64,000 nucleotides of DNA from Cryptomeria japonica. Its lineage: Eukaryota; Streptophyta; Pinopsida; Cupressales; Cupressaceae. The position numbers were made by a program, and so were the translations under genes. This document shows, one piece after another, positions 10,518 to 21,920 of the stretch. The stretch lies in NCBI RefSeq assembly GCF_030272615.1, contig NC_081415.1, positions 627,977,240 through 628,041,239 on the forward strand, read 5' to 3'. Position 1 is the first letter of the stretch. Each line of letters begins with the position of its first letter. Below the pieces are notes generated by a model. The model saw only the letters and a list, made by a program, of their open reading frames with translations. It was not told the origin of the DNA and searched no databases.

Positions 10518-11855
10518 TTGGTAGAACAGCTTTGGATCCCCGCTTATGATATCCCTGAATCTGAAATGATATGTCGCCTTGTTGGTTCCGAATCCCCATG
10601 GTATGGTGAGTTCTACACCTATCTCCACGATCATACCCTTCCTCCCAACCAATCAAATAACCAACGAAAAACCTTCATTCGCCAAACTGCTCGATATACC
10701 ATTATTGCCGAAACCCTATACCGACGTAGTCTTGATGGTACTCTCCTTCGATGTCTGGAACAGGATGAGATAACAAAGGTTTTGGAAGAGGTACATGAAG
10801 GAATTTGTGGGACTCACTCAAGTGGTCCATCACTAGCCAAGAAGATCATGCGACCTGGATACTATTGGCCATCTATGGAAAAGGATTCCTACTACTTTGT
10901 CAGGAAATGGAAGAAATGTCAAGTTCACGGTGACCTGATACATGCACCAGCACAGGAACTGCAACCAATCACAACACCATGGCCTTTTTGTCAATGGGGC
11001 CTTGACCTTGTGGGTAAGATTCATCCATCTTCATCCAATGGCCACAAATTCATTATTACCGCCACCGAATATTTCACAAAGTGGATCGAAGCTGTTCCAC
11101 TTACCCAAGTCACTGGCAAGCAGATCGCCTCATTCATCCTCAACTACATCATCTGCCGGTATGGTGTACCCATGTCCATCATCACAGATAACGGTCTTCC
11201 TTTCAAAAATTAGGATGTCCGTGAGCTTTGTGAGAAATTTCATATCCAACATCGCTTTTCCACCCCCTATTACCCACAAGGCAATGGTCAGGCCGAAGCA
11301 TCCAATAAAAACATATTAAGGATCCTCAAGAAAACAGTCAATGATGCCAGTCGTGATTGGCATGTTCAATTGAATCCAGCGCTATGGGCATATCGAACTA
11401 GCATTCGAAACCCTACAGGTGCAACTCCTTATTCATTGGTCTATGGTGCAGAAGCTATCTTACCTATTGAGGTTGAGATACCATCATTACGAGTTTCCTT
11501 GCATAATCTCATTGATGATGAAGCATACAGAGTCTCACGTCTTCAGGACTTAGAGTTACTTGATGAGAAGCGACAAGCTGCATACAATCACCTCAAAGCC
11601 TATTAGCAGCGCATGAGTAGAAGCTACAATCACCGAGTTAGATCTCGTACATTTGAGGTAGGTGATCTTGTTCTTTGAGAGAATCCTCGCAACCAACCAA
11701 ACAGAGAACATCAAGGCAAGTTTGAATCAAATTGGCCCGGCCCATATGTTGTCACTGCTGTATTCGGATCTGGGGCATATCAGTTGGCTACATCAGACGG
11801 AGAACCGCTCGCAGATCCAATCAATAGCATGCACCTCAAACGGTTTTATACCTAA
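10518..11855 (+). pseudogene. Tat integrase region
   Basis: The zinc domain has His at 10794 and His at 10815, but the first Cys of the expected C-x2-C is Trp (codon 10908, RKWKKCQVHG), so the HHCC site is damaged. The core has Asp 11004 (GLDLVGK), Asp 11187 (IITDNG) and Glu 11295 (GQAEAS), the DDE triad. Stops at 11211 (TAG, just after the second Asp), 11604 (TAG) and 11676 (TGA) interrupt it. The GPY/F-like end reads WPGPYVV...GAYQL, and the frame closes with KRFYT and TAA. There is no chromodomain, which agrees with Tat and not with chromoviruses. Confidence 0.85.
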
Positions 11856-14308
11856 GGTGTACAAGGCATCAGGCTCCCCTGCATATCAGAAAATACCAAA
11901 AACATTCAGAAAAATGTCCTAAAGAAAATACCAAAAACATTCAGAAAAATGTCCTAAAGAAAATACAAAAACATTCAAAAAAGTAAAGAAAAATCATGCA
12001 TCCAAACGGTGAACAACCACTCCAGTGGCACCTTGGGTAAGTACGATGGCGAAAACCTGGCAAACAGGTGCCACTCATAAAGGCAATGGCTCCAGTATCT
12101 TTCAGGCTCGTTGCGATCACATTCATACATACACACATCCATCCATCTAACCATGGCTTGTTATTTGATCTGTAATCCAAGAAAGTACTTCATGCGTCTG
12201 GCATCTCGCTTTTTCATAAATCATGTCCAACTTGGGGGCAATGCCCTTACAATCTAGATGATGGAAGTGGATTCTACATTATTGGTGATTCATTAGCAAA
12301 AAAATTCAAAAATGTCTCGCAAAATCCAAAAACATTCAAAAATGACTCACAAAATCCAAAAACATTCAAAACCTATTACACAAAATCCAAAAACATCGAA
12401 AAACCCATCGAAAATCACACAAAAACATGGCAACACCTTGTACATATTCATTCGAGGAGATGAAAAACCAACATTAACACAGTACTCACACAATGACCAT
12501 TTATCAATCGACCACACAATCCACATCCAACAAATCAGAAACTATCTTTAAACAAGGATGCATCCTTCCTTACCAAAACAAAGACAAAAGTGACGTTTTC
12601 TTTAACAAGAAAATTATGTTAAGCTATCAAATACTTGGTTGATTTGTGAGTACAATCGTTTGTTTATCGTATCGGGATCTTTTCAGCATTGTTTTGTTTT
12701 GTTTGTGCATTATTTCCGATGAAGTTCTGGGGCATGTACTAATGGTGTCTACGTGGGAAGTTCACTAGGCTACGTGATCTTATGCCAAATGCAATCATAG
12801 ATCACTACGGCTTGCTGACTACAGCGTATACCTTGACCATATGAGCATGAACCATTACCAAGGATCCTTATTCTTTATTCTTTATGTATATATTGTTTGT
12901 TTGCAGGTGCAATGCTCTTCCTTTGGTTCCTCCTACCTCATCCAAACTGGATAAAGGTTTTTTATCTCTTAGTACGGTATGAACTTGTCTCAGGATATGA
13001 TCAGCCTAAGATCAAGGAGGACGATCCAAGTCATGCATGAATAGAGATAATCCTTGTCTGTTCTGCAAGCAATACTCTGGTCGACTTGATCCCTTATATC
13101 AAGTCGTTTGTATTAACTTGCTATATAAAATCCATGTAAGGAATACTCAGGTCATCTTGAATCATTATGTCAAGATGCTTGTATTCTCTTCCAACATTTT
13201 AAAAGCTCAATGATGAAAATAGAGCACTATGGATCGTCATTCCATCTCATCTGTATATATTGCATTTCGTTGCATTCCATCCATCCATACATTCATAAAT
13301 AGTTGCATATCATTCATACATAGTAATGACAATGGATACTCTATTTTCCTCTTCTTCCATAGCAATGTAATAGGTTCTCCATTTCTTCTATCTAACATCG
13401 AACCCCCCCCCTCACCCTCCCCATCTCGATAATTAGCATCACATACCCTACATCGTTTCTCAATCAACCCAATCAAGCCACGTTCATCACCATCCATCTC
13501 TAAATAGGAGGGATTGTGTTTCCTATGCTAAGTCATCCAATAAGTCAAGAAAGTTACTCTATCTGCCCAGATACATCGACTCCCACACACCTAGACTATC
13601 AACAGATACTCTGATCAAGTATCTTCGGGTCTCAACAGGTAATCGATTATGGTAATCCTAGACTACAACAGGCATTTATCATAATGACCTAGTCTCAACG
13701 GGGCTGCCATGATTCCCCACAACCATCCATCACACGCACATACTATCAATTGATCAACCAATCAAACACAATCCAACGGACAATTACATCAATTGTCTAT
13801 GTCTCAACGAGTATTTTGCTTCATATACCTTGACTTCATCGGGCAATTACATCAATTGTCTAAGTCACATCAGGTCACTTTGATTCACTTACTCAGACTT
13901 TATCATGTCCAAGCGACCAACTAACATCCACTGTCACACTTTGACTTGACTGGGGCAATTAAACCGATTGCACCAAATTGTCCAAACAATTTTGATCAAT
14001 TGTATAGCATCAATCCAAACCCCACACTACATCTGCTATGTATCTCTTGCATGACCTCAGGGTACTCGTTGGCTTGTTGTTTTTTCATATTCACTCCATT
14101 TTCTCCCATTCTTTCATCATTAGTTCTAATTTCTTCTATTCTACCTCCCCTCCGCTTTTCATTCTTTTTCGAAAGATCGCCCGATTTTTCAAAAAAATTC
14201 GGCCCATCTCTCGAGGGGGCATACCACCCATTAAATTTACATTTTATGGGGCATTTCTTCACACCTATTTTTCTTTCTTTGAAACAATGCGATAAACCGC
14301 ACCGTCTC
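11856..14308 (+). other. Long 3' noncoding region of the Tat element
   Basis: About 2.4 kb lie between the pol stop and the polypurine tract. I find no gene here. It holds the A-rich repeats above, then a stretch near 13580-13900 with loosely repeated CTCAACAGG and CAATTACATCAATTGTCTA phrases (13785 and 13844), and a pyrimidine-rich stretch at 14075-14170. Long 3' regions of this kind occur in Tat elements. Short open frames here have no family features. Confidence 0.7.
11889..11984 (+). repeat. 35-bp tandem repeat after Tat pol, 2.7 units
   Basis: Units at 11889-11923 and 11924-11958 are identical and start GAAAATACCAAAAACATTCA; a third, shortened and changed, runs to 11984. The related phrase CAAAATCCAAAAACATTCAAAA recurs at 12320-12400. 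It starts 34 bases after the polyprotein stop. This is likely replication slippage in A-rich sequence. Confidence 0.85.
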
Positions 14309-14321
14309 AAAGAGGGGCAAA
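14309..14321 (+). promoter_or_regulatory. Polypurine tract of the Tat element
   Basis: AAAGAGGGGCAAA abuts TG of the 3' LTR. It primes plus-strand DNA synthesis in LTR elements. It fixes the LTR left boundary at 14322. Confidence 0.8.
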
Positions 14322-16247
14322 TGTAGTCACATAAATTTGTCCACTTAATTAAATGAATACTTAGTATTTATTTGATTATTTAACCATCAATTAATAATTA
14401 ATTAAATTAATATTTAATTAATTCATCTTAACCCTCTTCTCCTATTAATTAAATAAATTATTTGATTTATTTGATTTAATTCACTTAACCAAATTCAGAC
14501 CATTAATTAAATAAATAAATCATATTTGTTTAATTAAATCTTCTCTCACATTTAAATAAATTAATATTTATTTAAATCCCCCAAAATCCCACCTCTCACA
14601 TTTAAATAAATTAACATTTATTTAAATCACCTTTATCCTCTACCCACTTGTATTTTCCTACAAATGCAAGTTGCACAATTATTTTAAATAAATCATTTAT
14701 TTAAATCACCTTTATCCTCCACCCACTTGTATTTTTCTACAAAAGCAAGTTGCACAATTATTTTAAATAAATAATTTATTTAAATCACCTTTATCCTCCA
14801 CCCACTTGTATTTTCCTACAAAAGCAAGTTGCACAACTATTTTAAATAAATTATTTATTTAAAATCCTATTTATCCTCACCCACTTGAAACCTTTAATGG
14901 TTTCCCTTAAAGTATACAAACTTGATGGCTTTAAAGTCTTCAAACTTGATGGCTTCCTTCTATAGTCTTCTTAAGAATTTAATGGTTTTCCTTAAAGTCT
15001 TCAAGCCTTTAATGGTTCCCCTCAAAGTCTTCAAGCATTTTAATGCTTTATCATCCTTTTTCTCATTTAAATAAATTAATATTTATTTGAATATTTATCC
15101 AAATACAACTTGCACACATTTATTGAAATAAATGAATTTTTATTTTAATAAAATCTTATTTTCCCTCACCCACCAAATCCACTTGCAAAATCTAATCCCC
15201 TTCTAGATTCTTCTAATCCCTTCCTAATTAACTTAATCCATCCCCTAATTATTGTCACATTCCTAAGCAAAATGGAGTCACTTCTCAAAGCCTAAAAGTC
15301 TTGAATAACCTTTCAAAGCTTCCAACCTTCAACCACTAAATGGCTCAAAGTCTTTGATAACCATTGAAGGCTTTCAACCTTCAACCACTTAATCCCCAAA
15401 GTCTCCAATAACCATTAATGGTTACCTCAAACCCTCCCACATGGTTAAAACATTTGTTTTGACTCAACCTCTACCCAACCCAAGGGTCTCATCAAGCCTT
15501 TAATGCTTTGACCATGATTATCTCTTAATCATTTGCACAAAGGTTTATCCTTGCATTAACTCCTAATCCAGTGGGTAATTCTAATTTAGGCTTGACCCTT
15601 ACCTTCTAGATAACCATGAGGTCTCCTCAGGCATTTAATGCCTCCAACCTCTTCTCTCAACCCAATCTTATGTTGACACTTGTCACCATTTCATTGGTGC
15701 AAATTGTGCACATGGATCCCCAACTTTCAAGCTTGACCCTTGATTAAACCTTTCAATCCTGGCCATCCATTGCTCCATTTTTCCTATAAATAGAGCCCAT
15801 TCCTTCACAATCCAGATCCTGAAAACTTATATGCATTTAGGCTATAGACATTTTTAGAGAGCATTTAGCATAAGCAATCTAACATCTTATCATTTTTGGT
15901 TAAAATATATCATTTTAGCATCAATAGCATAGTATTTAGCTTTTCATTTCATATTTGAAGCTTAATATTAAATCTCAATCCTCCATCAGCATCCATAGTG
16001 CAAAAAGCTGCTGAGAGCTACACTATTTTGGAACTTGGAGAGGAGAGGAACAAGGGAGAAGGAACTAAGAGTATGTTAGGAGGTATTTGGAGATGCCTCA
16101 TCATGTTTGCTTTGATAGTTAAATATGCTTGCATGCTTGTAGTCTCTCTTTTGGTATGCCTTTTTAGATTAGTTTTCGATTGACTAACACTAATGTTTTG
16201 TGTGTTTTTGTGTTATTTGATCATAGACTAATCTTGTGCCATTTAGG
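14322..16247 (+). repeat. 3' LTR of the Tat element, right end missing
   Basis: It begins TGTAGTCACATAAA after the PPT and matches the 5' LTR from 14598 on with about 12 substitutions in 1650 bases and no gap. TATAAATA is at 15785. Homology stops at 16247, about 196 bases before where the LTR should end, so the last piece with the terminal CA and the flanking target duplication is gone. Confidence 0.9.
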
Positions 16248-16600
16248 AGGGCATCAGATATTATCTATGGATCTTGAATCTATGATCACCTTACACAACA
16301 TTCCCATGATTTTACAATTAATTCTGAACAATGGTCTTCTCTGTGAGACCTCTGTACTGTGTGGCTTCTTCATTAACACTCTCTTGATCATTAAACTGTC
16401 ACCATCTTCTGAAGCTAGGTGGTTCAATGCTAAAGTTATGGTATTACCTCCATCTTCCTGAACATAGTTTACCCTCTTTTCACCACCATAGGATGAACTA
16501 GGATTCTCTGGGCATCTATAGGCAGGGTGGCCCAACTTTTGACAGTTATACCACTATGATAGGGAGATTGCTAGGTAAGTGCTAAAAAGGCCAATTTTCA
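16248..16600 (-). pseudogene. Antisense gag-protease fragment of another gypsy element
   Basis: Read on the minus strand it gives a zinc-knuckle remnant (W-YNCQKLGHPAYRCPE, first Cys changed to Trp), a linker, then CKVIIDSRSIDNI, the start of a retropepsin with D-S-R in place of D-S-G. The fragment ends at the broken 3' LTR of the Tat element. I cannot tell whether this is the old target site or a later rearrangement. The source family differs from the other gypsy elements here as far as I can see. Confidence 0.6.
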
Positions 16601-17815
16601 TCAAGAAATTACAAAAGGAAGCAAAAGTATTGTTTATGTCTGCTCCTTATGTTGGCCAATATCAAGATTAGTTGCAATAGTTAGGTCTCTCTACAAGTCT
16701 TCACCAACAACCTCCCTTTTTGGTGATAGCTCACATCCATGCTCAAACCTACTCCAATTGCTCACTCCACCCATCTACACATTCTCAAACCCTATCCTTT
16801 TGGTATTCAACCCTCTATTTCAGAGTGCATTAGGATTCTTCAACATGGACATGTAGGGTAACAAGATTTACTCAAGGTTTTGGTAATCAAACTTAGTTTA
16901 AGGTCCATAGCCTTTGGCTTACTCAACTCACCAACCAAGGGTCAAAAACTCCAACTGGGGCTATACACTATACAAGGTCCCATTTATCATTTGGTTCACT
17001 ATTTTAAAATGTCCACACAAAGTCTCATAAGCCCCAAACTCCTCCTTGCAATCGGGTTCTAAAAAGTGTGTGTTATGTAGTCAAAGGGCTACTAGCCCGT
17101 GGAGGCCTAATTGGCACCTTTTTGCTCACCCTTCCCAATGATGGGCTTCTTGACAATGGAATATGTTTTGGATAGTGTGGAATAGGTCTTATAAAAGATA
17201 TTTTTATGGTTTTAGGCTCCCTCAACCTGGTTTAGTGACTGTCCACAAATTTAGGCTTAAACATAGGGTTTAGTGAGGGTTTAGATGCTTCCACCATGGA
17301 TTCCTTTCACCAAGATTGATTCAAACTCCCACACTACTAGGAGACCTATGCCATAGAAAATTAAAGATTCCCATACCTTTGATTGACAAGAATTATGCCA
17401 AACACTTGGCAAGCCACTGAGAAAACAGTAAAATTGTCACTATCACAGTCAAAATGCTGCCCTTTTACTAGTCAATAGTTATTACACCTTTGGACCTGCA
17501 TAACAAAAGAAGTGGAACTAGAAATACAGCTCAAAGAGGTCTACAAACACTTGTGAAACCTCCTATTACATAGCCTTCATAGTTACAAGGCTTGGATTAT
17601 GCTTTTGAAGCATTCCTTGAGCAGTTTGTCAACACAATTCATAAAAACAATGAACTCACTGTTTTGTTTACAAAATGAGAATTTTCAATAAGAATAAGCT
17701 ATTCTAATAGACCAAGATGATGCTCAACACTCTTGGCCATATGCCCAGACATCTGCCTCATACATTTGTTCACTCCAAATTTCTTTTGGGTGCAAATCTT
17801 GAGTTTTTGATCATG
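16601..17815. other. Unassigned intergenic or repeat sequence
   Basis: I find no coding homology, LTR boundary or structured repeat in these 1.2 kb on either strand. It ends where similarity to the chromovirus copy B leader begins (GGCATGGGGTAGCCCAAC at 17829). Confidence 0.4.
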
Positions 17816-20461
17816 CTACTAGCATTTGGCATGGGGTAGCCCAACGGTTTTATCCGTGATATTTATTTTATTTCCTTGTTATAGTTCCCTTAGATGTTTA
17901 GCTTATAGTTTCCTTTTTCATTTGCTTAGATAAGATGCTTGTTAGGTGTAGAGATCATCGCCATGTTGGTTGCATGGGTACTTGTAGGAACCCTCACCTC
18001 GACATTTCTAAAGAGTGACACCATGAGGAATAGGAGTAGGAGCAGCCTAAAGATGATCCAATTCCATAGTTGGTGAACGTTCTTCAGGAGCTTCTTGGTC
18101 GCCTAGGACCGAGACAAGAGGAGAAACAGCATGAGGGATCTCATCATTCAAAGAATCGGGAGAGAGAGCGTTCATGTTCTCCTAGGAGGAGAATGAAGGT
18201 GGAGGCAGTGTTCAGCAGTCGAATACATCACCAGGTAGCAGAGTGTTTGTCAGGAGAGATTACTTTGCATGTGGACAACTAGGTCACATTGTCATTCATT
18301 GTCCTCAGTGTACTTCTCAAACGTTAGGGCATCATAAGCCAACTATTTTTGAGCCTATAGTTGGAGATGCAGGTAGGTCTCATCGCGTTTTTGCAGCAGT
18401 TGATAACTGTTAGGATGAGCATCAGGCCACCATTGTAGAGACATCAGGTGTGATAGGTGGTATCTCTTGTTCAATGTTATTTGATTCTAGAGCATCAAAC
18501 TCTTTTATTTCTCCTTTTCTAGTAGAGCGATACAGGCTTGCTATGGAAAAGAAAGATGATAGGTGGCAAGTAGAGTTAGCTACGGGGTCCAAAGTGGTAG
18601 TGGATTCCCTTGTGCTCAATTGTTCTTTAGTTTAGGAGATTGCCATACTTCTATGGATCTTCCTATTATGTCTTTGGGATCTTATGATGTGGTTCTTGGT
18701 ATGGATTGGATTGGATCTCACCAAGAGCAAATAGATTACAGAGGCAAGAGTGTGTAGTGGATGGATGATAGTGGTAAGAATGTGAAGATTGTAGGTATTC
18801 AGAGACCTATCTCTCTTCACATGATTTCTGCTATACAAATGAAGAGGTGTACACGTAAGGGTTGCCAGTTGTTTGCAGTTAGAGTGAGGGATGTAGATGA
18901 GGGAGTTAGCTTAGAGGATTTATTGCAGTAGCATCCCATTCTTGAGGTATTTGCAGATGTTTTTCCTAATGAGATTCTAGGTATGCCCCCTTGGTGAGAT
19001 ATAGATTTTAGGATTGATTTGATCCAGGAGCTGAGACTATCTCTAGGGCTCCCTATCAAATGAACATGCAAGAGTTGAGGGAGTTGAGGGTTCAGTTGGA
19101 GGAGTTGTTGGTGAAGGGATTTATTTGTCCTAGTGTGTCCCCTTGGGGTGCACCTATATTATTTGTGAATAAGAAGGACAAATCTCTTCGATTATGCATT
19201 TATTACTGATAGCTTAGTAAGGTGATGGTGAAGAACCAATATCCCTTGCCTCGGATAGATGATTTATTTGACCAGATTAAGGATGCCAAGGTCTTCTCTA
19301 AGATTGACCTTAAGTTCGGGTATCACCAGTTGAGGATTCAGAAGGCAGACGTTCATCACATAGCTTTTCACACTAGATATGGTCATTATGAGTTCACAAT
19401 GGTACCTTTTGGTCTCACGAATGCACCTTTGATTTTTACGAGCTTGATGAATGGTGTATTCAGGTTATATTTGGATAGATTTGTATTAGTATTTTTGGAT
19501 GATATTTTGATTTATTTGAGATCGGTTGAGGAGCATGAGGATCATGTGAGGTAGGTTTTGCAGTGTCTTAGGGAGAATCAACTATACCCCAATTTGGCAA
19601 AGTGTGAGTTCTTCCAGACAGAGGTGAGGTATCTTGGTCATGTGATTTCTAGAGAGGGTACCGTAGTTGACCCCTCGATGATTCAGGTGATTGTCGATTG
19701 GCCAGCACCCACTAATGTGGGAGAGGTGCATAGTTTCATGGGTTTAGTAGGATATTGTTGTAGATATGTTCAGTATTTCTCTAGGATAGCTCATCCTTTC
19801 ACTTCTCTTCAGAGAAAAGGAAAGAAGTTTGTTTGGATAGAGCAGTGTGAGATAGCATTTCAAATCCTTAAGGAGTATTTTCCCAGTGCACCTATTTTAG
19901 CAGTGCCAAATCCTTTGGGGAATTTTGTGGTGTGCACAGATGCTTCTTTGGAGGGTCTAGGAGTAGTTTTGATGTAGGATGGTCATGTGATTGCATATGA
20001 TTCACATAAACTTAAGAATCATGAGCAGATTTATCCCACCCATGATCTTGAGTTAGCGATAGTGGTTCATGCTTTGGTTAGATGGATGTACTTCCTTCTT
20101 GGACATAGATGTGAGTTGCATAGTTATCATCACAATTTGCAGTATATCTTCATGCAGCCAAATTTGAATGCTAGGTAGAGGCATTGGATGGAGTTCTCAT
20201 GTGAATACAACTTTGAGGTGAGATATATTCAGGGTAAGGAGAATGTGGTAGTAGATGCATTGAGTCGCAGGAGGCATGAGATTTCAGCAATGTCGCTTAG
20301 TGTGGATTTGAGGAGTTATATTCTTACTGCCCTTCCTTTAGATGTGTGGTATCAGGAGATTATTGCAGAGTTTGCCATAGCTAGACCTCTTGAGGGCAGA
20401 TATGCAGGTTACTCAATGGAATCAGATGAACTTCTTAGGCATTTGGAAAATATTTATATTA
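17816..20461 (+). pseudogene. Chromovirus copy A, 5' part: gag, protease, RT, RNase H
   Basis: It is collinear with copy B at 41180-44600. Gag starts near ATG 17935. Gag has lost about 805 bases: at 18204 the sequence jumps from the N-terminal RRRM block to just before the knuckle, so the capsid is absent. The knuckle (18259-18305) has its first Cys changed to Tyr (YFACGQLGHIVIHC). The protease has FDSRAS, Gly to Arg in the active site. RT blocks are clear, with FLDD at 19492-19503, then RNase H (FVVCTDASLEGLG). Stops and at least one frameshift (near 18630) are present. The copia element interrupts the stretch just before integrase. Confidence 0.85.
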
Positions 20462-21849
20462 TGTTGGCATATGATGAACCGATGACAAAGTACGTTGTCA
20501 TTGATGTCAATAAGTGCTCAAGAAGGTACACCAGTATGCACCGGTATGAATATTGGAAGTGGTTTTGGTCAATCAGGATGGAGTGGACCGGTGTCAGGGT
20601 TCACTAAGTGTAATTACTGATTGGTAGTCTCTGTTCTATTTTAGGGTTTCCAGTATGGCCTATGTTGTGCAACTGATGGTGTTTTGTGAATGTTAAGGAT
20701 AAGAATCAGGATGCCACATCAGATGTGTGCACGTGAAGGATTTCCTTGAGGATTTTGCACGTGGAGATTGAATGCATTGAATGCCTACCTCAAGAATGCA
20801 CAATTTTTTGAGCAGTGTATGAAGAGCGCATGATGGGTTACCATTTTCTAGATGTGGTGAAGATCGGATGATACCGAGTGACTTGAGATCTATTTAGATC
20901 ATTTCATTCTATGTAATGTGTTTGGACAGTCAGATTTGGACCGCTTGAAATTGTAAACCTAAAACACTTAGGGTTTAGGGTTATGTTACCTGCCTAATTT
21001 TTATCTATAAGGTTGATGAGTTTTGATATTGTTGTTGTTGGAAAATGTTGTGTTTGTGTCTTCATGTTGAGATACTTGCAAAACCAGAGTGTGGAACCTA
21101 TAGAGTGTGATTGCAGAGGAGAGGAGCTGAAAAGGATCTACCTTAGCAAGTAGTGTTGTTATCAGATCAAAGTTTTACCTATTGACTTCTAACCATTTCA
21201 ATAGAAGGAAAATCCCTTGACCGTGTAGCTTTAATAGGCTTATTGTAAATCCTCTAACCAGGTGAGTCAAGATCATTGAGTTTTGTAAATCCTCTAGTGA
21301 GGTAACCTTTAATAGGGTTTCAACCTTTAACAGGGTATATAGCCATCCCTTAACCAGGTGATCTTTAACAGGATCGGTATTGTAAAGTATTTAACTGGAC
21401 TAGGCTCCTAACATAGCGAGCTTCAAAAGAGTTCAAAAACAAGCTTGTGGGTATTCATCACCACCATGGTTTTTCCCATTTGGGTTTTGACATGAAAAAT
21501 TTGTGTGTCATTAGTTGTGCATTTTTCATGTGATGATTGAGTATTCTTTGTTTTGGTGAATATGCATGTAGAGCTAATGGTTATGGTATTACTGATACAA
21601 CTCATGTATGAGTATATTGGTGAAGTAGTTATCAAGTGTTGAATGTTATTTGAAGTATTCAGTTTTACTGGTTTAGCTGTTTGAAGTCTTACTGTGTTTA
21701 ACCAATATTGCCATGGTTAAGTTCAGTGATGAAGACAACCGGTTATCATTGTTTTAACTTGATAAGTTGTTGAGAAGTTTTTGTCTGTACTGATTCACCC
21801 CCCCCTCTCAGTACCAGTTAGGATATCATTTGTTCATCATTATTCATCA
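20462..21849 (+). repeat. 5' LTR of the nested copia element
   Basis: It starts TGTTGGCATATGATG and ends TTATTCATCA before the PBS. The 3' partner is 26300-27702. Near its end is the phrase CTGATTCACCCCCCCCTCTC, seen also in the antisense LTR at 63549-64000, so the family has further copies nearby. It includes two telomere-like units (TTTAGGG) at about 20970-20985, which look coincidental. Confidence 0.92.
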
Positions 21850-21850
21850 A

Positions 21851-21863
21851 TTGGTATCAGAGC
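21851..21863 (+). promoter_or_regulatory. Copia PBS, initiator-Met type
   Basis: TTGGTATCAGAGC lies one base after the LTR end. TGGTATCAGAGC is the standard site complementary to plant initiator tRNA-Met, used by most copia elements. Confidence 0.9.
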
Positions 21864-21920
21864 GACTCCAAGTCTTTGGTGATATAAGCTTAACTGCTTG
21901 AGGAAAAAGATCATGATTTA

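Larger units (their letters stand above)
4566..11855 (+). pseudogene. gag-pol: Tat gag-pol polyprotein, one frame with 11 nonsense codons
   Basis: The frame starts at ATG 4566 (MAQTRSRSRQREIE) and ends at TAA 11853, 2429 codons. An earlier in-frame ATG at 4461 is less likely because its extension is low in charge and unlike gag. Stops lie at 5388, 8550, 9498, 9801 and 11676 (TGA) and at 7197, 8292, 9570, 10494, 11211 and 11604 (TAG). No frameshift is needed anywhere. Where the family is conserved, each TGA sits where Arg is expected and the TAGs at 9570, 11211 and 11604 where Gln fits. That points to CGA-to-TGA and CAG-to-TAG changes at CG and CHG sites. Gag and pol are fused without a frame change. 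The product would form virus-like particles and reverse-transcribe and integrate the element. Confidence 0.88.
1..16247 (+). mobile_element. Tat-lineage Ty3/gypsy LTR retrotransposon, nearly complete
   Basis: Parts in order: 5' LTR (left end outside the window), primer binding site, long leader, one gag-pol reading frame, long 3' noncoding part, polypurine tract, 3' LTR truncated on its right. Domain order gag, protease, G-patch, reverse transcriptase, RNase H, second RNase H, integrase identifies Ty3/gypsy; the extra RNase H upstream of integrase is the known mark of the plant Tat/Ogre group. Bases 1-1650 match 14598-16247 at a constant offset of 14597 with about 12 substitutions and no indel counted by eye, so the insertion is fairly recent. 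The coding part has 11 stop codons and cannot make a full polyprotein by normal translation. The family name is unknown to me. Confidence 0.9.

Noticed and set aside
20960-20990. TTTAGGG-like units resembling plant telomere repeat in the copia LTR (also near 26806)
   Set aside because: Only two units, present at the same place in both LTRs; part of the LTR, not telomere DNA.
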